The position numbers were made by a program, and so were the translations under genes. A stretch of DNA of 64,000 bases from Artemisia argyi (Eukaryota; Streptophyta; Magnoliopsida; Asterales; Asteraceae): contig CM060708.1 in assembly GCA_030686995.1 (NCBI GenBank), forward strand, positions 180,409,115 through 180,473,114. The letters run 5' to 3'. The notes under the pieces were generated by a model. It did not search any database, had not been told where the DNA came from, and saw only the letters and a program-made list of their open reading frames with translations. Positions 1 through 10,880 of the stretch are shown piece after piece; positions within the stretch are counted from its first letter, which is position 1; the number at the start of each line of letters is the position of its first letter.

Positions 1-309
1 ACCCTCTTACTCAACGAGTTATTTAGTAGGTTTACTCATCCTTTTACCATCTTGGGTTTTAATAAATGCATGCGCACCATGTAGCCAAAAAGATAAGTCA
101 ACAATATTGAGACATAAATAAGATGTAAACAATAAAGTTTAATGTATCGCGGAGTTAGCTAGAAACCGCGATATTTGATTAATTCTTGCAAGTTTTTGGA
201 TAAAGAAAAAATAAAACATTTGTATAAAAAAAACAAAATGTAAATACACGGACATTTATTGAGCACTTACTAAAGTGCAGGGGTGTCTGTGCATGGGCCA
301 TAGCTTTTC

Positions 310-531
310 CTAAAGATAGCATCTCTTAAGATTGCAAATGTTCCATGTGCGTTGTAGCTTACGACCATCCAAAATACGCAGCTTGTATGCACCTTTTCCT
401 AGTGCTTCTGTGACCTGATAAGGTCCTTCCCACTTTGGTCCAAGTTTTCTTGTATCTTCTGCGTAGCTTGCATCATTAGCGCGATATACAAAGTCGCCTG
501 GTCTGAATGAGGTGCTTCTGACTTTAGAATT
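310..531 (-). pseudogene. Ty3/gypsy polyprotein C-terminal tail (integrase end)
   Basis: The minus strand reads about 74 codons ending at a TAG at 310-312. Seen: SFRPGDFVYRAN, then KLGPKWEGPYQVTEALGKGA, then a stretch containing RTWNICNLKRCYL before the stop. This is the hallmark end of plant Ty3/gypsy polyproteins (the domain after the integrase core, normally reading RTWNIRNLKRCY). Everything upstream (gag, protease, reverse transcriptase, RNase H, integrase core) is missing; an open frame continues past 531 but stops resembling pol around 545. On the high-coordinate side lies an LTR-like promoter, so an internal deletion probably fused the 5' end of a minus-strand element to the last part of its pol. 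It is not functional. Family assignment is confident; clade is not. Confidence 0.8.
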
Positions 532-639
532 GATTGTAAAATAATTTGCACGACCAGGCCTTCGATGATGATCAAAGGATATAGGGGATGTTGTGGTTGA
601 GCCAAGCTTGTATCTAACCTGAAAATAAGAAATACAAAG

Positions 640-1230
640 ACACTATGTTAAGTGATTGCGCAGGGGTTGGACCCTGTGAACCACCTCCGGCATGTGAATA
701 AGTATTTGGTATGATAATGTAGGTGAAATGTAGTAAAGTAGAGAAGTTAAGATTGCATACCAGAACTGAAACTCGTCTAAGACTATTTATAGGGGAAGAA
801 AACAGCCTTGGGGAGTGTTTCCACGTTTGTAGGAGATCATGGGGTGTCCCATGATTTTATGGTTAACCGCTAGGGCTTAATGTCCACTCTTCCGGAATTG
901 GCGGGTCTGTCAAGGAAGAAGAGAGAACATGGATATGACGGGGGACGTGGGAAAGACTTGGTCTTGCCCTCTTTCCATCAGTGTACCCGGAGGGCTTATA
1001 CCTTCGTTTGGCAAATTCCCATTTGGTAACTAAATCATAAGAGATTAGTTTTACGCATAAGAAGGATTTAGGAGGCTAGCTAGAGCCTGCGATTATGTAG
1101 GTTTCGAGCAGACTCGAAGGGGAGTCCTTCGAGCTAACCGGAGGGTACATCATCAAGCATCATAGTATCCCTTCATCTTTGACTTGGCTCTTTCGTAAAA
1201 CCGATTCTTATTTTTGCAATTGACATTTCT
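640..1230 (-). promoter_or_regulatory. LTR-like promoter region of the truncated gypsy element
   Basis: A good plant TATA box, CCCCTATAAATAG on the minus strand, lies at 783-795. Transcription from it would run toward the polyprotein tail at 310-531. This fits a 5' LTR (U3/R) of the same minus-strand element, but no second LTR copy, no clear TG...CA ends and no standard primer-binding site were found, so boundaries are approximate. Confidence 0.35.
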
Positions 1231-2303
1231 TCAGTGATTTTTCAAAAATAGCCATCTTTCGTAAAAGCGGTCCACAAAGTAGTCATATTTTTTTGTCTTT
1301 TCAAATTTAGTCTTCTATTTTTGACAAGCGTCGACCGAATAGGTAGATGCTTTTTGTTCATGGTGTTTTTTGTGTGACTGTTTTGTTTTTTTCGAAAAGG
1401 ACAAAAGGTTTTGAAAAAAACAAAATTTTGAATTTTCTTTTTGTTTCCTGAGAATTTTTTGTTTGTTCGAGAAAACAAAACTGTCGCATAAAATGTTATG
1501 TCGGTCAGAAAAAGGCATCTACTTATCACTGGACACTTATATAAAAACTCGCAGGGTCTCCGCGCGACGCAGCTGCGGGCATCCTGTAATTTAATTTTTT
1601 CGATTAATAATTTATTTTATTTGTACGTTTTTTGGCAATAGCTTTACTGATTAGTTTTTTATGGCAAAAATTTGATGAAATTTTGCTATGTTTGTATTAT
1701 TTTATTTCTTATTTATTTTATGTTTTTGTTTAGTAGTTTGCTTGGTTTGTACAATATGTGAACATATTTTAGTTTATTATGTTCTTTTTGATAATAAATT
1801 TACGGATATCAAAAATTTCGTTTAGCTCGTGTCCATTCAGGCTCGAGCCCGTTTGACCCGTGCCCGTTCGGGCTCGAGCCCATTTGGCCCATTGCCCGTT
1901 CGGGCTTAAAAATTTGTATAATATGCTTTATTATTTGTATTAGTGACATTTAATGCAGGAATTGTGTTTAAGTTGGTTGTATAATATGCTTGATAATGTA
2001 TATTTCTTATGTAAGGGGTGTTTTAATAAGTGTATTAATTGTATTTATTGACTATTTAATTAATTGTATTTAATATACATAATGATTCATTTATTGTATT
2101 TAATATTATTATTAATTGTATATTAGAATTAAATATGAGAGGAATTTCTATAAGTAGCATTTGTTGTTGTACTTATAGCTTTAGAAGTTGTAGGGCTTAA
2201 TTTTAAGTATTCTATTAATAGTAGGCATTCATGCTTTATAATATAGTATGATATGATATGATGAAGTTACATAATTTAACAATCGCATAAGACTAAATTT
2301 GAA

Positions 2304-2345
<42 letters not shown>

Positions 2346-2525
2346 TGCCAATTTAATAAAAAACCAACTCTTTTTTAGGAAACTGATTCTTATAAATGTA
2401 AATACCTACTAACTGATTGCCGCAAATAAATACGTTATACATATGGCCATATCGTAACTAGTTGAAGGATATTAAATACTGCATTTAATGCCCCAACAAG
2501 ACCAACACGAATCAAAGATACATTA
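1231..2525. other. Non-coding stretch without a recognisable gene
   Basis: AT-rich sequence with stop codons in all frames apart from short chance ORFs. It holds a GC-rich patch around 1550-1583 (CGCAGGGTCTCCGCGCGACG), a partly repeated segment at about 1825-1905 built on GCCCGTTCGGGCTCGAGCCC, and an AAT microsatellite at 2303-2346. I see no transposase, LTR ends or exon-like coding bias. Confidence 0.6.
2303..2346. repeat. (AAT)n microsatellite
   Basis: About 13 near-perfect AAT/ATA trinucleotides in a row. Confidence 0.95.
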
Positions 2526-2794
2526 CGAGGATGTGAGTCTGCGCGTTGCGGCGGGGTTTTTGTACATGTAGGTTACTTGAAAAGAAAGAGCAGTGAAGTT
2601 AATGGTTGCATGTGTGAAACATAATCAAGTAATGAATGTAACTTCATAGTTCATACTACCAATTTATTGTAAATGATCAACCAAAATTTTCAAAGAAAAT
2701 TGAATCCTTCAATAGCAAAGTATATCATATATTTTCTCTCCGCTCACTAAATGAACCGGAACAAATAGGTAAGTTCCAAACGACAATTTGTACT

Positions 2795-3115
2795 CCCAAA
2801 CACCCTTTCGGGGCAGAAAATACGCAGACCAAACGCCGTTGATGGGTTGAAAATAAGCTGAACAAAACGCCCCTGATGGCTGAAAACATGCAGCACCAAC
2901 CATCCCTTTTGTGCAGAAAAATAAGAAAACAAAACGCACCCTTTTGTGCAGAAAAATTAGCAACCAAATGTACCCTCTTGTGCAGAAAAATCAACCACCA
3001 AATGCACCCTTTCGGGGCTGAAAATAAGCAGATCCAAAGTCACTCTTCGGGGCTCAAAAAACGCACCTTTTTGGGCTCGAAATAAGCAGATCCAATGCAC
3101 CTTTTTGGACTGAAA
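2795..3115. repeat. 34-36 bp imperfect minisatellite
   Basis: Roughly eight degenerate units, the clearest beginning CCCTTTTGTGCAGAAAAAT and ending near AACCAAATGCA. Three adjacent units (about 2906-3008) are 34-35 bp and very alike; later units switch to a TTTCGGGGCTGAAAATAAGC variant. The apparent ORFs on both strands here arise from the repeat. Confidence 0.85.
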
Positions 3116-3157
3116 ATGTCCTTTAGCCGTGTGTATGAACCAAGTGAAGTGGTGTAC

Positions 3158-3215
3158 CTCTAGACAATGTTCCGATAACAATCACCATGGACCTTCTTAT
3201 CACCAAGGGCTCCAA
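3158..3215 (-). pseudogene. Possible 58 bp exon fragment, gene unknown
   Basis: On the minus strand a pyrimidine-rich tract and CTTGCAG precede 58 bases that end in AGAG followed by GTACACC, so both splice borders look acceptable. Two frames are open or nearly open and I recognise neither product. It is listed because it lies in the same orientation as the recognisable exon fragments at 5070-5369 and 6003-6072 inside the same Helitron candidate. Confidence 0.2.
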
Positions 3216-3444
3216 CTGCAAGAAAGATAGGAAAATACACTAAAATCAAAGGTTTGTTACTACAACTATAAATATAGCAAGTAGTAAAACTTGTAATGTG
3301 AGCTTGAATTATTTGAGTGTGGTTTAGTCAGTGATCATGAATTTTCTGATTTTTTAAGTATTTGATTGTGCAAAACAGAAGCCTAAAATGTTATTACATA
3401 TCCAAGAATAGATAGTCCATCATCTGAAGCAACAATGAATTTAC

Positions 3445-3650
3445 CGGCCACTGTGGCTCCCAAACCCACCCACTTCAGCCCCAAACCCACACCTATTTCA
3501 GACCCCAAAGTCACCCAATTGAGCTCCCATTTCATGACCACCAAAACTTAAGCATTTCAACACTAAATTCAACCCCCAAACCCACCCATTTCAGCTCCAA
3601 AATCAACACATTTCAGCCCCCCATTTCACTGCCAAAACCCAAGTTTCCAG
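3445..3650. repeat. Degenerate ~20 bp CCCAAACCCACCCATTTCAG repeats
   Basis: The phrase CCCAAACCCACCCATTTCAG recurs in altered form six or so times, interrupted by less similar sequence. No coding function is visible. It lies inside the Helitron candidate. Confidence 0.7.
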
Positions 3651-3659
3651 AAAAGGGTG

Positions 3660-5060
3660 CTTATTGTGGAGCAAAGGCTTGCTCATTTCAAGTTGCCTAT
3701 TATAGCCAATACAGAAATAACAGTCTATTCAAACTTAGCGTTTTTTTTAAAGCGAATGCAAATTCTATTTCGTGAGATATCCAATTCATAAAAACCTAAA
3801 CAGGATGAAAACCGTAAAGTTGACAATAAAATACTATCGTTAGCACCGTGAAGTTGACATCTTTTTTAGGATGCCTATGCTATGTCATATGTTTGTCGTC
3901 ATGTTTGTGTTAAAATACTATCATTAGCACTTAACAAAATGATTTCTAATTATAAGCAAACAATGGTGGAAATAGCAATGAAGAATGGGAATAGTTTGAA
4001 CCATATTCTACGACTAAGAGTGGATATCATACACTATTAGATTTTTTCAAAACCTGCCATTACATAGTTTCAAAATCTGTGCCTCATCTGTTTTAAGGGC
4101 ACTATCAACATACTAATACATCAACACTGTTCAAAAGTTTGTGCCTTTAGTAGTGTAATAGCTTTCAGTATTGGGAAAAGACCAATGCTTTTTCAACCAT
4201 AACCAAAAATATTATCAAGTTGACTATACACTTAAGCATATATGTAACTACTAAGTACGCATAGTGTTTATAAAATTACACATAATAAAAAATACCAAAA
4301 CTTAGAGGGTATTTGGAATGATTCAATTTCTAATTTTCTGATTTGTGTACTTAATAAAAAATACCAAAACTTAAAGGATCGTAAACATGCCTACATATAA
4401 ATCACTTAAAATAGAGTAAATACATAATCATTGAAGCAACAAATGAAGTTTTGAGCATCATTATATCGATCATGTTTCGAATCTAATAAAACTGTGCATA
4501 ACTTCTTTGAGAAGTAAGAAGACAGGTCATACACAATTACTAATTCAAAAACATGCTATTAAAAATCAATCAGGATGGCCTATGCTCCTGCAGTCCTAAT
4601 GACCTACATCTAAATAACTAAATTCACTTAGAGTGAAGATGCAATTATTGGATCTAAACTCAACAATGACAACCATTCTCAGTCCCATGTACAGAACCCA
4701 AACCCACGGATAGAATTGCAAGCATACCATTAAAAGCTTTTGATGAGTAAAAGTCCAACTTGTAATACCATTGTATGTAAGGTATTTTAAACTTACTCAT
4801 TTTTTTGTTTTTTAAACTTACTACAGTTTACTGTTTGGGAAAAGTTGGAAACTGGTGTGATGCATAATCACACACAAAGTATTTAGCAGCCTCTTTGGAA
4901 AAGTTAGCGCAATATGAAGAGCAACGTGACATGTTTTGATCGACACTCCAAAACTACATTTTTTTACCTCAGTCTTTGTTGACACATAAACCCAAACGAC
5001 TTGTTTTATCTACCGCAACAAATAACTAATACTCGGATGACAATAAATCTACTTAACAAA
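3660..5060. other. Helitron interior without recognisable gene
   Basis: AT-rich sequence with no open frame of note, no LTR ends and no tRNA. It could hold introns or flanking DNA of the captured genes, but nothing in it supports a specific statement. Confidence 0.5.
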
Positions 5061-5069
5061 TAGAGATAC

Positions 5070-5269
5070 CTGCATGACTCGGCGATGTGCTGCTCCACCA
5101 CAGTAACTGTAAGGCTCTGACCCACCTCAAACACATATACGTGGTCTTACCCACCTCTCCCTGTCAAAATTTCTATGGAAAGCTGGCCGGACCTCCTTAT
5201 CAATACCATGATAACCCGGAGAAAAGCACTTCATAACTTCATCAAATTCACTTAACCTGAAATCTTGCC

Positions 5270-5307
<38 letters not shown>

Positions 5308-5369
5308 CTTATCCCCAATGTCGTGTCGCCTCCAAAGTCTTTCCTCCAATGAAGCATGTTGATCCACAT
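5070..5369 (-). pseudogene. Captured exons of a SEC14-like phosphatidylinositol transfer protein (SFH type)
   Basis: Minus-strand exon 5151-5369 reads [19 protein letters not shown], then a poly-Phe run caused by a T34 tract, then [18 protein letters not shown]. Plant SEC14-homologous proteins carry the matching pair MW..ML.WRK.FG.DTI and LDEV.K.YPQGYHGVDKEGRP at the junction of the CRAL-TRIO N-terminal and lipid-binding domains. A GT donor follows at 5149-5150. A 37-base exon at 5070-5106 lies between TTACAG and GTATCT and reads TVVEQHIAESCR, comparable to the family's VTT.ERY.KYHV segment. SEC14 proteins exchange phosphatidylinositol and phosphatidylcholine at membranes. Here the rest of the gene is absent, the poly-T insertion destroys the middle, and conserved GRPVYIERLG is degraded. 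Family recognition is by recalled motif. Confidence 0.6.
5271..5304. repeat. Poly-A tract (34 A on the plus strand)
   Basis: An uninterrupted run of A on the plus strand inside the captured SEC14-like exon; it encodes the poly-Phe stretch on the minus strand. It may be a slippage expansion or the scar of a small retroposon tail. Confidence 0.95.
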
Positions 5370-6002
5370 GTTGTTAGTGTTTTAGAATCGAATTTGTTGC
5401 TCCTACTTTTAGTCAGTTTGTGGGGTGTTTAGGAATGCTTAGACTCTTAGTAAAGCTGCTTATGTAGGAATTAGCATATGGCTTTACTTTAGCTGAATTA
5501 TACATTATATTGGATAATCAGTATTAAAATGTTTGCTAATTCTCATTATCTAAGGACCAAGTACTGCAGAGGTAAATATGTAAAGTAACTCAGCAGTTGT
5601 GAAACTAACAACTTCACCCTCAAATAATAATTTAACGATATTATTTGCTGATGATTATTAAATCACTTCTTGGACCCCTAAAAAAACATATAATGAATGG
5701 TGTTTGGGATTTTTTATTGACTCACAAATAATAATATAAGATATGTTCAAAAATATTCATATAAGCATTTCCAAACACGCTACTTATATACTGTAAGTCT
5801 GTAAGTAAGCTTATACACTATAATCTGACTATCTTCAAAGCATAATATCTGAATTTTATGCATCCTAATATAACCTTATCCACACTATAATTCTTCCTTT
5901 AACAATCATAATATAGCAACTCACCGACAGTCTCAAGAATCCATCTATCTTCATTATCACTTATCGAACACAAAAAAATTAAAACAAAAAATCGAAGATT
6001 AC

Positions 6003-6072
6003 CTTGAATAACTTTGAAATTAACACCTTTTTGTTGGAGAAAATCAAATTCTTCTCTACCTCTTCCAAACAC
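6003..6072 (-). pseudogene. Captured exon of uroporphyrin-III C-methyltransferase (SUMT, UPM1 type)
   Basis: A 70-base minus-strand exon lies between TTTTGTAG and GTAATC. It reads VFGRGREEFDFLQQKGVNFK followed by VIQG. The SUMT family (siroheme synthesis, chloroplast, SAM-dependent methylation of uroporphyrinogen III at C2 and C7) has the motif GGDP.VFGRGGEE..FL...GI...V.PGIT. The match covers VFGRG.EE through V..G, with the second Gly of RGG changed to Arg and Pro changed to Gln. The flanking exons, GGDP upstream and ITAASGI downstream, were not found, so this is an isolated exon, consistent with capture by the surrounding Helitron candidate. Confidence 0.7.
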
Positions 6073-6540
6073 CTACAAAACACCAAAATCCAGTTCACCA
6101 ATTAGCAACCATTCCAATTTGCAATATAAATTTCTAACCACTAACTGTTTCCTAGTCAAGTATAGATCTTCAGCTTGTTGGGTAAGAAATGACATAAGCA
6201 AAAATTGAAAGTTGTGGCTATAAGAAAGGGTTACACTGTAGATGCAACATATGGCTGAACCACAAACACAAAAGGAATAAAAAAATGAATTCACTATTCA
6301 TTTCCCTGTTCATCCCCTCACAGACAACTGTAGATCCCCGAAAAGCCATCGGGTCAGATCAAATCGGCGTTCTTTTGTTCATCTGAGCTGGACCAACGGA
6401 TCTCACACAAAGAGAGAGAGGGTGTGAGTTGGTGTGAACAGTTCGGGTCTTAGGAGAGGAGACCAAATCACTAAAGGGCGTTGGATGGAGCGGGTTGCCA
6501 AAAAGTAGTGGGTCAACAATCCCGGTTATTACTATATAGA

Positions 6541-8292
6541 TATAATGTACAAGGATTAGCCAATAATATTGTGTTCTTTCAAAAAAAATTTCAAACCAAA
6601 TGAAATGTGTGTTTGTTAAAATTAGCAGTGAGTAGTATCAGTGAGTAGTAGTTGTGAGTAATGAGCAGGAGCTGTGACTTGTGAGCCGTAGTCACAGATC
6701 ATTGTTTACCGCTTCCTAAACAAGCATTAAAAAAACAGCTTTCTTAAAATTTTGCAAATCTCACATCTCTTTTATCAAATGACCACTAAAATTTGAAATG
6801 CTCACTGCTTACCGCTTAACGCCCCAAAAAGCTCCACACCATTTCACGCCAAACATACCGTCAGTTTAAAACAAGTATCTCTATCCCAAAACTTTGGTGA
6901 TACAATCATATGTGCAGGCTCATCCAAACTTCCGATTGTGATGAATACGTGCCATGAGATGGTGCTTCAAACATAGTTGGTTGTTAGTTGGTGGTATAGA
7001 AACAAATTGTGCATTGAGGTAAAACGCCACGGAAAGATGCCTAATGTATATTTTTCGATTGTGAAATAGATCAAAGTCCTTATGTCCCATTTCTTCGACC
7101 GGATCACCAATCATATGTTTGTTGTTCCTTAATCCTTAACAGTTTTGTGAAATAAAGACTAAATGAATTTAAATGGAAACACAAATTTAACTTTTCAAAG
7201 GTGTATACTATTTAAATAAATCAAAGAATTACAAAGTGTTATGCGGAGTTAACACTTAAATTGAATGACAACGTATATGCTCTCTAACCAAACAAACTTT
7301 TATATAGAAAGTTTGCAACTGAACTTATGAGGTCGTTGATGAGATGAGGGACCTATTGTAAGTTCAAGGAGATTAAATGCACTTCAATAAATACAAAGTA
7401 TAATTATGGAAGTGATACCATTTACTCTAACTAACGTTATTTTATATATTGTGTACGAGGATGTCACTGAGTGAGGTAGATGAAACGTGTCAAGCTTCCA
7501 GTTGAAAAATAAATCTTGCATTAAATGATTCAGTTCTTGGGAACCCATCAAACGTGCTTTAGCAAATAGTTCTGCTAACTATTCATTGCCTATAACTCGT
7601 ACTTGCTTTGAATTTTAACTAAAATGCATTTTATCCCACTGTTATTCATTAGTAAAAAATCTCGACTAAATCACTTAAGAGATCTCGAGCTATGATATGT
7701 TGGAGAGTTAGAGAGCTGATAGGTTCATCAGGGTATTGTCAACCCCTAAAAAACCTTATCCTTCAGCGTCAGTTCCCTTTACATACCACCTGACCCTTAT
7801 TAGCTAGTGAGTATGTCTTCAAGTTATCTTCGATTAATTGACGATATCTTTGACTTGAACTTCAATGAGGTTGCTCGTTGATTTCATTATCAGCAAGTCT
7901 TCTTGACTTGCTAGCCGATTTTAGGCTAATTTATGTTTAAATCTAGTCATAGACCACTGGACACTGAATCGGCTAAACAATCTCCTCCTATTTGAATATA
8001 GATAAATTTAAGTTAAATTATTGTATCTGAGCACAAATTTTTTTTTACAGATAATTTTTCAGAGATAAGTAAACAAAAGTAAGACTTTTTTATTAGAGGA
8101 TTACAAAGTCCTAATCCTCTAAATATCACATTTCTCTTAGCTTCTTCAATGTCAGGGCTGACTTCAGTAACCCAATGTAGCCTAGCCCAAAAGTCTTTAG
8201 CTACCTGAGTGTCTTGCTTGATGTGATCATGGAGTTTGATCAATTTTTTAGTTGATGCAAGATTGAATTCTCATCAAAACGGTTAAGGAGAA
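6541..8292. other. Non-coding stretch between Helitron candidate and CACTA end
   Basis: No recognisable protein. At about 6605-6690 GTGAGTAGT-like words repeat loosely, and 6800-6865 contains CACTGCTTACCGCTTAACGC ending in CGCCAAACA; together these resemble a decayed hAT-type MITE, but I could not match its ends. The minus-strand ORF at 8013-8243 has no family I recognise. Confidence 0.5.
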
Positions 8293-8642
8293 CACTGGTA
8301 CAAAAACTGCGTTTCATCACACATGCTCGATTTTGAACTGTCACACTCTAACATATTTACGTGACTAAATGTACGAGAATAAAATAAACAGGCACACTTG
8401 ATCCGACTTGTGTGACCATTTCAGAAAATATGTCACACATTTGTGAATTTATGTGACTAGAGGGTAATTGGTAAATATTTTTCAATTATTTAGTCACTTT
8501 TAATTCGGGACATGTGAAAGATACAAATCAGCTTGAAACATTAGTCACACTATATATATACATATGTGACAAATATATGTGACACAATTGAAAAGTGTGA
8601 CCAAAATAGATATATGGTCACATGAGGTAATTGTGTATGTGG
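8293..8642. repeat. CACTA subterminal repeats, left arm
   Basis: About ten copies of TGTGAC or GTCACA in both orientations, some as GTCACACTATATA or ATATGTGACACA. Such clustered motifs are transposase-binding sites in En/Spm elements. Confidence 0.7.
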
Positions 8643-8647
8643 CTAAA
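8643..8647. repeat. Target-site duplication CTAAA (left copy)
   Basis: CTAAA directly precedes LTR1 of the gypsy composite; an identical CTAAA follows its far end at 27257-27261. Confidence 0.85.
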
Positions 8648-10484
8648 TGTAACAACCGTGGTTTTAGCAGCTCAGTTTGACTGATAGTCTTAACTCAGTT
8701 GACGTTTGTTTGGTGTGTCCTAGGTGTTTGAAGTGATATAAGTGTGATATAGGTGAGTTTTAGCACTAAATCCCTTAGCGTAAGTGGTTTTATTGTGATT
8801 TGGAAAGTTTGGAATTTGGGAAAGTTCATTTTGATCACCTTTGTGGTGTAGAAATGACTTGTGTAGTTTTGGTGTCTTTTGTGTTTTTGCGTAACGAGGC
8901 TTCGTGCAAGTAATTGAGCGTTAGTAAGTTACGTGGGATTTGTTTTTATGAGTTATATTTCAAAAAGAGTGTGAAATTCTATTTTTGGAAACTTTATTTT
9001 GAAAATGATTATTTTCCGGTTTATCGTAAAATTAAGGTTTATCGCGTAAGACGCTAGGGTTAGTTGCGGGCATTTATAAAATATGAAAAGTATGAGGTTT
9101 TGAGTGTAATAAATTAATTTAATAAAAAAAAATAAAAAAATAAATATATATATATATGAAAATCGGTTGGAGGAGGATAAGGGGAAAAAGGAAACCCAAT
9201 TGTAGCCCAATTACAACTCTAAGTTAGGTAATTATCCACGAAATAATTATAAATACAAAATCAAAGCTCCCAAAACTATTTTTCAAGCAATTTGAGTCGA
9301 CCACAAGGAGAAAAGAAGGAGAAAAAAATTAGGGTTTACAATTTAGAAGCAATAATCAAGAATCAAGGTAAAATCCTTAAACCGTATGTTCAATTAATTG
9401 ATTAATTAATCTAATTCATGTAATATTTGATATGATGGATCTAGGGTTTCTGTTAACTTCTGTAAATCAATGTTTTTAAACATAATGGGATCAATAATTA
9501 GTAATAGTATGATGTTTGGTTAAGAGGATTGAGCGTAAAACATGTTAGTTATTGAGTTAGGATTTGGATAGAAAAGTAGTGCTGTAAAGATGTGAGTGTA
9601 ATTAACAGATGGAGAGGAGTTAAGTCACGAATTTTTTGTCTAAATTGAAGTTTAATGAAAGAGCTTTCCAAAAATTCAAGCCACGATTGATTTCAAGGTC
9701 GGGAAGTCGGTCTTTTGATTTTTCTTTTTTAAGGTGTCAAAGCTGTCAAACCGGGAAAGATTTTGGGTAAAAGTTTGAGGGTGTCATGTGGTAGTAAAAG
9801 TGGTATTTTGACTAGGCCTTCTGGAATAGTTAAGTATTAGGTTATATTAGACTACCACGAAGAGGATTCGTGATAAAAACTTGTGGAAGTATTTATTTAA
9901 AATCAAAACTTTTTGGTGTGCATTCAGATCCGAATTTGAGTAGTTGACAAGTTTAAATTTCTTATGAGTATTTGCGTATGTTATTGGTCCATGTCCTTCT
10001 GGGATTAGCTTCTATGCTTATGAGAGACTATGGTGAATTTTTGGTGTGAGTTGTTGAGCTTTATTTGTCATGATTTTATGTGGGCTAATGTAACCAAAAA
10101 TTCTGTGTTTTTTGATTTTAAGAGTGCAAGGGATTTAGTGAGTGTTAGGTTATGGTGGTAGTTATTATGGTGTCTAGGAGATCCATGGTGGGTCATATGA
10201 GTCTTAGACATCCATCATATGTGTATTACATGGGTTGTAGCTTTTAGCTTGACCTTGTGCAATGTGGATTATTTTTGTGTGCTATAGATTGTGGATTGTC
10301 TTGTGGAAGCTACGGATTTTGAGGTGAATTAATAGTCCTATATTTTTAACTTGTTTTAAACTTGGGATGGGAATGATGCTTGTCTTAAATATTTAAGTTA
10401 CTATGATTACGTGTGTGTCAAAAGAGCTTGGACTTATAATGTTATCGTATGCATGCTATATGTGATTATTTGCTTGTGCGGATA

Positions 10485-10660
10485 TATATGTGGTCCAATT
10501 GGGGGGGGGGGGGGAGTATCCAATTGGAGAGTAATACTCCTACTGGTACCAGATTATGTGGATTGGATAGTGTGATGATAATGCTATGTGGTCCAATTGG
10601 GGGGGGGGGGGAGTATCCAATTGGAGAGTAATACTCCTACTCGTTACTAGTCTGTGTGTT
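10485..10660 (+). repeat. Tandem duplication with poly-G runs in LTR1
   Basis: The segment TGTGGTCCAATT, a run of 13-14 G, then AGTATCCAATTGGAGAGTAA occurs twice in LTR1 (G runs at 10501-10514 and 10599-10611) and once in LTR2 (G run at 17403-17421). The flanking CCAATT and AATTGG form an inverted repeat around each G run. Confidence 0.9.
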
Positions 10661-10713
10661 CCAATTAGGAGGATGCTTATCCTGTTGCTCGCGCATGCGA
10701 CCTAATTGTGGTT

Positions 10714-10880
10714 TATTATGGGATCGGAGGACACAAGCCGTCCTGATGTTGTAATTATTGTGGGATCGGAGGACACGAGCCGTCCTGATGTTGTAATTAT
10801 TTTGGGATCGGAGGGCACGAGCCGTCCTTTTGTAATCATTGTGGGATCGGAGGACACGAGCCGTCCTGATGTTGCCTTAT
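10714..10880 (+). repeat. ~40 bp minisatellite with GGACACGAGCCGTCC core (LTR1)
   Basis: Four units of 39-42 bp, each with GGGATCGGAGGACACGAGCC then GTCCTGATGTTGTAATTATT or a close variant. The core is an imperfect palindrome. The same array is present in LTR2 at 17530-17690, so it predates the insertion. Confidence 0.92.

Larger units (their letters stand above)
2526..6540 (-). mobile_element. Candidate gene-capturing Helitron
   Basis: Read on the minus strand, the sequence starts at 6540 with TCTATATAGTAATAACCGGG directly after an A, then passes through ACCCACTACTTTTTGGCAAC, a layout I associate with plant Helitron 5' ends. Near 2530-2560 there is a GC-rich imperfect palindrome, CCCCGCCGCAACGCGC, followed 11 bases later by CTCG and then T. 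That matches the Helitron 3' pattern (hairpin, then CTRR, then host T) except that the third base of CTRR is C. Between the ends lie exon pieces of two unrelated host genes with intron borders still present, all on the minus strand, plus minisatellites, which is typical of a non-autonomous Helitron. No Rep/helicase sequence is present. No terminal inverted repeats or target duplication are expected. The altered 3' terminus keeps confidence moderate. Confidence 0.5.

Noticed and set aside
2709..3181. Overlapping ORFs on both strands
   Set aside because: All follow from the 34-36 bp minisatellite; both strands are open by repetition only.
5127..5369. 80-residue protein with poly-Phe
   Set aside because: It is an exon fragment disrupted by a T34 tract and crossing a splice donor, so not a real protein.
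5120..5369. MutL-type VDQHA motif in the alternative frame
   Set aside because: Only [10 protein letters not shown] resembles it; the other frame fits SEC14-like proteins over a longer stretch.
10714..10880. ORFs of 60-76 codons with SEDTSRPDVV repeats
   Set aside because: They are translations of the LTR minisatellite, present in both LTRs and without start context or family.
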